Translations under genes and position numbers: made by a program
In this document: positions 1 through 5,990 of the stretch, in pieces
How positions within the stretch are numbered: the stretch's first letter is position 1
Layout of the letters: each line of letters starts with the position of its first letter
Notes under the pieces: model-generated
What the model was told of the DNA's origin: nothing
What the model saw: only the letters and a program-made list of their open reading frames with translations
Database searches by the model: none
Assembly: GCF_026343295.1 (NCBI RefSeq)
Contig: NZ_JAPELY010000001.1
Span: 2,418,001 to 2,482,000 of the forward strand
Reading direction: 5' to 3'
Length of the DNA: 64,000 bases
DNA from: Streptomyces sp. NBC_00083
GTDB taxonomy: Bacteria; Actinomycetota; Actinomycetes; Streptomycetales; Streptomycetaceae

Positions 1-97
1 AGGCGGCGCGGCCCTCGTTGGAGGACAGCCCGACGACGGCCCACGTGGAGCCGGTGGCGGTGAGGATCTTGCGGACGGTTTCCTGATCGGCGTGCAC
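1..97 (-). CDS. CoA-binding domain protein (N-terminal part only)
   Basis: The gene reads leftward from a GTG at 97 and leaves the window, so only 32 codons are visible. They translate as MHADQETVRKILTATGS followed by TWAVVGLSSNEGRAA, the typical start of the YccU-like CoA_binding_2 family. The stretch WAVVGLSSN is the first strand and glycine turn of the Rossmann fold. An AGGAGG ribosome binding site lies about 7 nt upstream of the GTG, which fixes the start. These small cytosolic proteins bind CoA or a nucleotide in a Rossmann pocket, but their biochemical role is poorly defined. The gene is divergent from the RiPP cluster and probably marks its left edge. Confidence 0.78.
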   Translation of the reverse strand, partial: MHADQETVRKILTATGSTWAVVGLSSNEGRAA

Positions 98-634
98 GGG
101 GGCCTCCTGGGGCGGGACGTGTGGGGGTCGTTCGGCTCATGCCTACACCGTTTGCTCCTGCACGCGCCAAGTCCCGGGCGGTCGAGGCGCGGAGACGTTC
201 CCCTTCCGCGCCGATCGCATCGCCGGAAGTCGGCCATTCGGAGGCGGGGGCGAAGGGGGACAAAGAGGTCTCCAAGCCTGCGCGCCGAAAGATCGCCAGG
301 CTCGACAAAAGGGCCGACCCGAAAAGGGAGTGACGCATTCCTTACCATGGGCATGTAGTCGGCCGACATGGATTCGATCATCAATGGGTTGGTAAAGAAG
401 CTGGTCGGCGCCGTAATGGCAGAGACGGGAAGGGGGAGCGGGAAAAGAGGACGTTCCGGTTCGAACGCGTGGACATCACACCATGTCCCGAAGAGCGGGC
501 CCCCGGCTCACCGGCGCCCGGCTGTCCGAAATCCTGCGGGGCCGGGGACACGCTCCGTTGACTGGCCGAGAACCCCCCGTTAGGTTCACGATCGCTCGAT
601 CATCGATGTGCTCTGCAAAGAACCTGGAGGTTCC
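98..634. other. 537-bp intergenic region upstream of the RiPP cluster
   Basis: No convincing gene lies here. The left end should hold the promoter of the leftward CoA-binding gene: a weak minus-strand candidate is TTGGCG (165-170) with a 19-bp spacer and TAGGCA (140-145). The right end holds the clear promoter of the precursor gene, listed separately. The middle (about 300-430) is less GC-rich than the rest of the window. Open frames at 139-333 and 368-583 have no ribosome binding site and no recognisable product, and I treat them as non-coding. Confidence 0.5.
558..586 (+). promoter_or_regulatory. HrdB-type promoter of the RiPP precursor/operon
   Basis: TTGACT (558-563), a 17-bp spacer and TAGGTT (581-586) match the Streptomyces principal sigma factor consensus closely. 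Transcription should begin near 593, giving a 5' leader of about 42 nt before the precursor ATG at 635. The leader holds overlapping CGATC/ATCGAT repeats (589-607) that could be a regulator site. No regulator gene is present in the cluster. Confidence 0.65.
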
Positions 635-772
635 ATGCCTGAGAACAATGAGCCGCAGCAATTCAGCGAGCTGGACGACCTGGACGTCATCGAATCGGCC
701 GAGTTGAAGGTGGGCGGCGCATTCCACGCCTTCCGCTTCAAGTCTCTGATCGAGGCCGACCCGGAGTCCTGA
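635..772 (+). CDS. RiPP precursor peptide, 45 aa
   Basis: This is a short ORF with a strong ribosome binding site (GGAGG at 626-630, 4 nt before ATG) and its own promoter. Residues 1-28 look like an acidic leader, ending in ESAELKVGG with Gly27-Gly28. The remaining 17 residues, AFHAFRFKSLIEADPES, are a plausible core: they are aromatic and basic, with F30, H31, F33, a single Arg (R34), F35 and K36, then an acidic tail containing D42. There is no Cys, and Ser is scarce, so lanthionine or azoline chemistry is unlikely. The next genes encode at least five peptide-modifying enzyme types, an exporter and a TldD-like protease, which is why I call it a precursor. The Gly-Gly is only a possible cleavage site, because no C39 peptidase transporter is present. 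No homologous precursor family is known to me. Confidence 0.8.
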   Translation: MPENNEPQQFSELDDLDVIESAELKVGGAFHAFRFKSLIEADPES

Positions 773-789
773 CCCAGGACAAGTGCACC

Positions 790-816
790 GGTGGGGCTGG
801 TCTCTCCAGCTCCACC
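790..816 (+). promoter_or_regulatory. Attenuator-like RNA hairpin between precursor and operon
   Basis: GGTGGGGCTGG (790-800), the loop TCTCT, and CCAGCTCCACC (806-816) form an 11-bp stem whose only irregularity is one G-U pair in RNA. No U-tract follows, so it is probably a partial terminator or a processing and stability element. In RiPP operons such hairpins keep precursor mRNA in excess over enzyme mRNA. It lies 17 nt after the precursor stop codon and 38 nt before the radical SAM start. Confidence 0.6.
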
Positions 817-854
817 TCCTGGAACCTCGTCGCGGGCGGAGGAGTGCGGAAAGC

Positions 855-2882
855 GTGCCGAATTCCGAACCAGATGTGCTTCTGCTCTTTCCCCCGCAGA
901 CGGAGGCGCGGCTCTTCCCCTATCTGAGCCTGCCGTATCTGACCGGATTCCTCCGGCGCGCCGGACGAACGGTGCACCAGGCCGACCTGAACGTCGAGCT
1001 GTTCCACGAGCTCCTCACCCCCGGGCCCCTGCGCCAGGCGCACCAGCGCCACCTGCGCCGCGCCGACACCGACATGCGGGAGTGGTACCGCGCCGCGATG
1101 GCCGACACCGCCCGCCGCTTCCTGCCCGAACTGCGGGGCCAGGTCCTCGCCAAGAGCGGCGCCGGAGCGCTCGGCGCCGACCGCGCCGTGCGCCTGGCCA
1201 ACCAGGCCGTCGAAGTCGTCCTCGAAGACTCCTTCCTCACCCGGCTGTGGCCCAGCCTGAGCACGCTCGACGAGCAGGTTCGGCACACCGCCGCCCTGCC
1301 GGCCGAAGCCCTCGACGCTCCCACCGCCGCCCTGCGACGGCTGGTCGAGCGCACCCTGGCCGGCCGCCGCCCCCGCGTCATCGGGCTGTCCGTGGCCTTC
1401 TTCAGCCAGATCGCCCCCGCCCTGCTCATCGCCGCGTGGGCCCGCGCCCTCGCCCCCGAGGCGCACCTATGGCTCGGCGGGCAGCAGGTGATGCTGCGCC
1501 AGGACGACCTGCTGGGTCTGGCGTCCGTCGACGCCTGCGTCGACGCCCTCTGCGTCACCGCCGGCGAGGAACCCCTGACCCGCGCCCTGGACGCGCTGGA
1601 CGGCGCCCTTCCCCCGGGCGACATACCCGGCATCCGCCGGCCCGGAGCCGGGGCGCACACCGCACCCCGCCCCGTGCGCACCACCTTCCGGGACGCCGCG
1701 CCGCCGGACTTCGCGGACCTCCCGATCCGGTCCTACGTGGCCGAGGACTTCCAACTCGCCATCGTCTCCTGCGTGGGCTGCTACTGGGGGCGCTGCGTGT
1801 TCTGCTCGTACGGAAACAGGTCGCTGCCGCAGGGCGCCTACCAGCAGGGCACGCCCGCCCAGATCGCGGACGCGGTGGAGCACACTGTCCGCACCCACGG
1901 CGTGGACTTCGTGGCCGTCGTCGACGAGAACACCAACCTCAGGCTCGTGACCCAGGCGATGCGCGAAGTGCGCCGCCGTGGCGTGCGCGTCACCTTCAGC
2001 ACCCGCAACCGGCTCGAATCCGTACTCCTCGACCCCGAGTTCTGCCGCGAACTGGCCTCCCTCGGCTGCGTGTTGATGAGCGTCGGCTACGAGACCAACG
2101 CGCAGCGCCTGCTCGACCGCATGGACAAGGGCGTACGCGCCGCCGACTACCAGACCATCATCGACAACGTGGTCGGCGCGGGCATCAACCTCCGGCTCTC
2201 CGTCATGGGCGGACTCTTCGACGAGACCGCCGCCGAGGCCGAGGAGTCCCGCCGCTTCCTCCACAGCAACGAGGACAAGATCGGCATCGACGTGCTCCAG
2301 CTCATGGTCGCCGAGCCCGGAACGCTCCTCGCCGGGGACGCCGAGGGCTACGGCGTGGCACTCGACCGCACCGGCCCGCTCGCCGCCAACCCCGAACTCA
2401 ACTACCTCGGCGGGCGCCACGGATACCCCCTGACGGTGCCGGCCGGCCCCGCGCGCGAGGAGTCGCTGCGCCGCCTGCTCGACACCTTCGAGGGCGTCCG
2501 TCCACAGGGCAACGACGCGCTCCCGCCCCATCTGCGCCGCCGCGGCCCCCGGGGCGAGCCGGTGTGGCGCGCCCGGCTGCGGCCCTGGGTACGCCCCGTG
2601 CCCCCGGGGCCCGCCGCGGCTCTCACCGGCCCGGACAGCGGCTCCCTGCTGCTCGCCGACCTCGTCTGGCAGCAGGTGTTCTCGCTGCCCCACGCCGACG
2701 TCGCCCTCACCTCCGACGATGACGCCGGTGCCGGTGCCGCCCGTGGCGAGAGCCGCGCGGAAGAGGGCGCCGTGCTGAGCGCCCTCACCGAGGCGGGCAG
2801 CGCCCGGCTCCGACGCCTCACCGCCGCCGACGTGGCGGTCGCCGTCCCGTCCCACGACCTCGTCCCGGGGAGCCGCCGATGA
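855..2882 (+). CDS. B12-binding-type radical SAM RiPP maturase, 675 aa
   Basis: The start is the GTG at 855, with GGAGGAG at 838-844. The frame is open back to 783, but that would overlap the hairpin and has no ribosome binding site. Residues about 8-280 resemble a cobalamin-binding Rossmann domain as in B12 radical SAM enzymes (LLLFPPQTEARLFPYLSLPYL near the N-terminus, then RVIGLSVAFFSQ and LWLGG); I see no DxHxxG base-off motif. The radical SAM core carries C309-YWGR-C314-VF-C317, a CX4CX2C arrangement, plus a nearby C306. Typical downstream elements follow, such as GCVLMSVGYETN and LRLSVMGGLFDET. The enzyme should use a [4Fe-4S] cluster and SAM, perhaps with cobalamin, to methylate or crosslink unactivated carbons of the core peptide. 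The stop overlaps the next ATG (ATGA), so translation is coupled. The exact reaction cannot be read from the sequence. Confidence 0.82.
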   Translation: MPNSEPDVLLLFPPQTEARLFPYLSLPYLTGFLRRAGRTVHQADLNVELFHELLTPGPLRQAHQRHLRRADTDMREWYRAAMADTARRFLPELRGQVLAKSGAGALGADRAVRLANQAVEVVLEDSFLTRLWPSLSTLDEQVRHTAALPAEALDAPTAALRRLVERTLAGRRPRVIGLSVAFFSQIAPALLIAAWARALAPEAHLWLGGQQVMLRQDDLLGLASVDACVDALCVTAGEEPLTRALDALDGALPPGDIPGIRRPGAGAHTAPRPVRTTFRDAAPPDFADLPIRSYVAEDFQLAIVSCVGCYWGRCVFCSYGNRSLPQGAYQQGTPAQIADAVEHTVRTHGVDFVAVVDENTNLRLVTQAMREVRRRGVRVTFSTRNRLESVLLDPEFCRELASLGCVLMSVGYETNAQRLLDRMDKGVRAADYQTIIDNVVGAGINLRLSVMGGLFDETAAEAEESRRFLHSNEDKIGIDVLQLMVAEPGTLLAGDAEGYGVALDRTGPLAANPELNYLGGRHGYPLTVPAGPAREESLRRLLDTFEGVRPQGNDALPPHLRRRGPRGEPVWRARLRPWVRPVPPGPAAALTGPDSGSLLLADLVWQQVFSLPHADVALTSDDDAGAGAARGESRAEEGAVLSALTEAGSARLRRLTAADVAVAVPSHDLVPGSRR

Positions 2883-3859
2883 CCGCCGCAGCACCCTCGC
2901 CGACCATCCCGAGGACCAGCAGGCTCGGCCTGGGCGTCGGCATGGACCTGCCCTGGGGGGAGCGCATCGGGTTCACCCCGACCCCCGGAGGCGGCGACGT
3001 CACGCCCCGCGTCCGCGCCTTCCTCCGCCGCCACCAGGAGCACTACGGCTACTCCTTCTTCGCCTTCCAGCCCCGCAACCGGGCCCGGCTGCGGGCGGCG
3101 GACTACGTGCCCGCGTACGACCGGCTGTACGACGCGATGCCCTCCGACCGGCCGCGCGCCTTTCACCAGACCCTCCTGAACATGGGCACACCGGAGGCGT
3201 ACGACCGGCGTCCGGTGGCGGACTTCACCAACGAGCTCCACGCCCGCTACGGCTTCTCGTGGGTCGTCGAGGACCTGGGGATCTGGAGCCTGCGCGGCCG
3301 TCCGCTGCCCTACCCGCTGCCGCCCGTCATGACCGAGCGCGGCCTGGAACGGGCGACGGCCAACGCCCGCGAGGCACGCGAGCTGCTCCGGCCCGACCTG
3401 CACGTGGAGTTCCCCGGCTTCACCGAGGGCGGCTCCTTCGTCCTGGGCGACCTGGACGCCTTCGACTACTTCCGGCGGCTCGCCGACGACGCGGACGTCC
3501 GGGTCACCCTCGACGTCGGTCACCTCCTGAGCTACCAGTGGCTGCGCGGCCGGACCGGGTCCGCGATGTACGACGGACTCGACGCGCTCCCGCTGGAACG
3601 CTGCCGCGAACTCCATCTGTCGGGCTGCCAGATCGTCCGGGGCAAGTTCCGCGACCTGCACCACGGGGTGCTGCTCGACGAACAGATCGACCTCACCCGC
3701 CACCTGCTGGCCCGCTGCCCGAACCTCCTGGGCGTCACCTACGAGGACCCCGTCTACGACGAGGGCGGCGCCCTCACCCCCAAGAGCCGGCCCAACTACG
3801 AGCGCCTGCGCACCCTCGTCGCGCAATGGGCGGCCGAAGGGACCGGTGAGGCGGCATGA
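2879..3859 (+). CDS. DUF692/MNIO-like multinuclear iron peptide oxidase, 326 aa
   Basis: This TIM-barrel-type protein has features of the DUF692 family (multinuclear non-heme iron oxidases such as MbnB and TglH). They include an N-terminal GLGVGMDLPWG, WVVEDLGIWS, a conserved Asp/His pair in LDVGH (D212, H215), ELHLSG (H246), a following LHHG (H261, H262) and a late VTYEDP strand. The order of these metal-ligand-like segments matches the family, but the sequence is divergent, so a general xylose-isomerase-like barrel is the alternative. Known members use O2 and iron to make oxazolone/thioamide, excise Cys carbon, or rework C-terminal Asp. This precursor has no Cys, so Asp, Phe or another residue would be the target. 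It overlaps both neighbours by ATGA, and the next gene is the likely partner subunit. Confidence 0.72.
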   Translation: MTAAAPSPTIPRTSRLGLGVGMDLPWGERIGFTPTPGGGDVTPRVRAFLRRHQEHYGYSFFAFQPRNRARLRAADYVPAYDRLYDAMPSDRPRAFHQTLLNMGTPEAYDRRPVADFTNELHARYGFSWVVEDLGIWSLRGRPLPYPLPPVMTERGLERATANAREARELLRPDLHVEFPGFTEGGSFVLGDLDAFDYFRRLADDADVRVTLDVGHLLSYQWLRGRTGSAMYDGLDALPLERCRELHLSGCQIVRGKFRDLHHGVLLDEQIDLTRHLLARCPNLLGVTYEDPVYDEGGALTPKSRPNYERLRTLVAQWAAEGTGEAA

Positions 3860-4725
3860 GCACCGCGACCGGACCGGCCCACGGGGCCGCGGGCGGCGTC
3901 CCGGCCGAACTCGACGCCGGTCAACTGACCGAGCTGCTCCTGCGGCTGCTCACCGACGACGACTTCAGGACCCGTCTCGCGCGGGACGGCGCCGCGGCGA
4001 CCGCCCGGGACGCCGCCGAACTCGCCTGCCTGGCCACCATCGACCACGACGAACTCGCCTTCACCGCACGGAGGTTCCGCGGCAACCTGTGGAGCGGAGA
4101 CGCCGCGGCGGGCATCGCCGCCGCGTTCCCCCGCTCCCTGGCGCTGCTCACCCGGGCGGGCTGGAACCGCGAACGGCTGCTGACCGCCTTCCTCCGCTCG
4201 CCGGAGTTCGCGGCGTACCGGGCGCTGCCCTACGCCGGAGAGGGCATCTCGCTGGAGGAGGCCTTCGGCCGCTTCGCCGGCGGCCCGCGCGGCGAAGGGC
4301 CCGCGCCGGCCGGATTCGAGCCGGGGCGAGGGGGCGGACCCGAGCCGTCGGCCGGCGGGGATTGCGGGCCGTACCTCGCCGACACCGTGAAGCACGAGAC
4401 GCTGATGGCGCTGCTGACCGCGCTCGTCCACGAGGCCACGGTGTCGTTCCGCGTCGACCTGCCGGAGATCATGGCCACGGCACACGGCTACGCCGCCGTG
4501 CACCACCATCCCCCGGCGCTGATCGCCGAGTTGAGGGGCGCGGCCCCCACGGCGGGGGCGACGGACGGCGAACGGCGGGCCACCGTCCCGTGCTTGTATT
4601 CCAGCACGCCCCGCGGCCTGGCCTTCGGCCCCGTCTCCCCGGCCACCGCCGAGGCGCTCACGGTCCCCGGGCATCCGGCGGCCGACGACGTACGGCAGGC
4701 GCTCCTGAAACGAGGACTGTGGTGA
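3856..4725 (+). CDS. Probable MNIO partner protein, 289 aa
   Basis: The ATG overlaps the MNIO stop codon. The N-terminal half is a helical domain (LTELLLRLLTDDDFRTRLARDG, then AAELACLATIDHDELAFTA and a region with RNLW-like spacing), recalling the small helical proteins encoded next to MNIO enzymes (MbnC, TglI types) that bind the precursor. A Gly/Pro-rich linker (about residues 145-175) leads to a C-terminal part with MALLTALVHEATVSFRVDLPE. I recognise no catalytic motif or Zn site. By position and coupling I infer a leader-binding partner of the MNIO and possibly of other enzymes here. Family membership is uncertain and the gene could be described only as hypothetical. Confidence 0.55.
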   Translation: MSTATGPAHGAAGGVPAELDAGQLTELLLRLLTDDDFRTRLARDGAAATARDAAELACLATIDHDELAFTARRFRGNLWSGDAAAGIAAAFPRSLALLTRAGWNRERLLTAFLRSPEFAAYRALPYAGEGISLEEAFGRFAGGPRGEGPAPAGFEPGRGGGPEPSAGGDCGPYLADTVKHETLMALLTALVHEATVSFRVDLPEIMATAHGYAAVHHHPPALIAELRGAAPTAGATDGERRATVPCLYSSTPRGLAFGPVSPATAEALTVPGHPAADDVRQALLKRGLW

Positions 4726-5990
4726 CGACACTGCGAGCGCTGCGCGAGGGCCTGGTCGTCGTGCCCGAGCACGGCCACGTCCTGCCGGTGTGGGACGCGC
4801 GCGGCTTCCACCGCGAGCACGTGCTCTTCTTCGACCGGCACCTCGACCTCAAACACGTACCCCCCGCGGACTGCGAGGCGCTCGCCGCGCTCCGCGGCCG
4901 GCCGGACGACCTGGCCGCGCAGGGCAGGAGGCTCCCCTTCCGCGAGCCCGGCCACGGCCGGTACGGACTGGACGACTTCCTCTACCCGGCACTCGCGGGA
5001 GGCTGGCTCGCCTCGGTGTGCTGGGTCGTGCCGGGCGACGCCGGCCGCGATCCCGCGCGGGCGCTGCTCGACGCCCTGAGCCTGGTGCCCCACGTCGGAC
5101 AGCGCGTCATGGAGACCTTCGTCCGCACCCCGTGGGGAGCCCGCGCCGAACTGCCCGTGGGCAGCGTGGCCTGCACGGGTCTCGGCGCCCTCGGGCCGGA
5201 CGTCCTGGACGGCGTCACGGCCGTCGACCTCGACCTCGACTTCTTCGTGGACAGCGACGGCGAGGCCGACCACACCGTCGCCGAGGTGATGGACGCCCTC
5301 GGCAACGACCCGTCCCGCTACCGCAGTTGGACGGGATCGATGAGCGTCTCCAGCGGCTTCGTCCCCAAGGCGAGCGGGGCAGCGCTGGCCGGGCGGCTCG
5401 CCCAGGCGCTGGGCATGGAGCTGAAGGCGCCACCCGCCGAGACGTTCACCCGCCACGGCGACGCCGCCGTCCCCGAGCGCGGGCTCGCCGCCGCGGCGCT
5501 GGGCGCGCCCGTCGAACCGGAGCTGCTGAAGCGGCTCTGGGCCGAGGAACTGGCCGCCTTCGGTGCGCAGGGAGCGACCCTGCGGGCCGTCCTCGACGCC
5601 CAGTCCGCACGCGTGGACGCGGCCATCTCCGGTGTCCGTCAGGCCCGTTCACTCGGCGCCCGCGCCTCATGGCCGGCGTACGTGGCGGGGCTCGCCGCCA
5701 TGCGCGCCGGCCGGCACGCCGACGCCCTGGAACTGTTCGCGCTGTGCACCGAGGACATCTCCGACACCCTCGACGCCCACGCGGCCATCCTCGAAACCAT
5801 CTGCGCCCTCCGTGTGGGCCGCGCCCGGGGCGCGGTGGAGCGGGCCCGCCGCGCCCTGGGCGTCATCCCGCTCCACCACGACACCGCCGGCCTGCTCGAC
5901 CGGGCCGGCCGGGCGGCGGGGGACAGCGCCGCCCGGCACGACGCCCAGCAGCACGCCAAGACCCTCGCGGAGGTGTGGGATGGGAGATGA
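4722..5990 (+). CDS. UPF0489-family peptide arginase-like protein, 422 aa
   Basis: The start is the GTG at 4722, overlapping the previous stop (GTGA); another GTG lies one codon earlier. The N-terminal about 200 residues match the UPF0489/C5orf22 pattern: HGHVLPVWDARG, then FFDRHLDL with the arginase-like metal motif D38-x-H40-x-D42, DDFLYPALAGGWLASVCWVVP, and VDLDLDFF with D169, D171 and D173. This fold coordinates two Mn ions in arginase. To my knowledge the RiPP peptide arginase OspR, which converts peptidyl Arg to ornithine, belongs to this family. Residues about 280-420 look like TPR-type helical repeats (WPAYVAGLAAMRAGRHADALELF), possibly for peptide binding. The precursor's single Arg34 is the obvious candidate substrate. 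The assignment rests on motifs and the activity is inferred. Confidence 0.72.
   Translation: MTTLRALREGLVVVPEHGHVLPVWDARGFHREHVLFFDRHLDLKHVPPADCEALAALRGRPDDLAAQGRRLPFREPGHGRYGLDDFLYPALAGGWLASVCWVVPGDAGRDPARALLDALSLVPHVGQRVMETFVRTPWGARAELPVGSVACTGLGALGPDVLDGVTAVDLDLDFFVDSDGEADHTVAEVMDALGNDPSRYRSWTGSMSVSSGFVPKASGAALAGRLAQALGMELKAPPAETFTRHGDAAVPERGLAAAALGAPVEPELLKRLWAEELAAFGAQGATLRAVLDAQSARVDAAISGVRQARSLGARASWPAYVAGLAAMRAGRHADALELFALCTEDISDTLDAHAAILETICALRVGRARGAVERARRALGVIPLHHDTAGLLDRAGRAAGDSAARHDAQQHAKTLAEVWDGR

Noticed and set aside
139..333. 64-codon Lys/Arg-rich ORF
   Set aside because: No ribosome binding site, weak third-position GC bias and no recognisable product.
368..583. 71-codon ORF starting MDSIINGLVKKLVGAV, just upstream of the RiPP promoter
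   Set aside because: The amphipathic start is peptide-like, but there is no ribosome binding site, the C-terminal half is random Arg/Pro/Ser sequence, and its stop lies in the -10 box of the precursor promoter.
783..854. N-terminal extension of the radical SAM gene to an earlier ATG
   Set aside because: It would run through the attenuator-like hairpin and has no ribosome binding site; the GTG at 855 has GGAGGAG at good spacing and starts the conserved domain.
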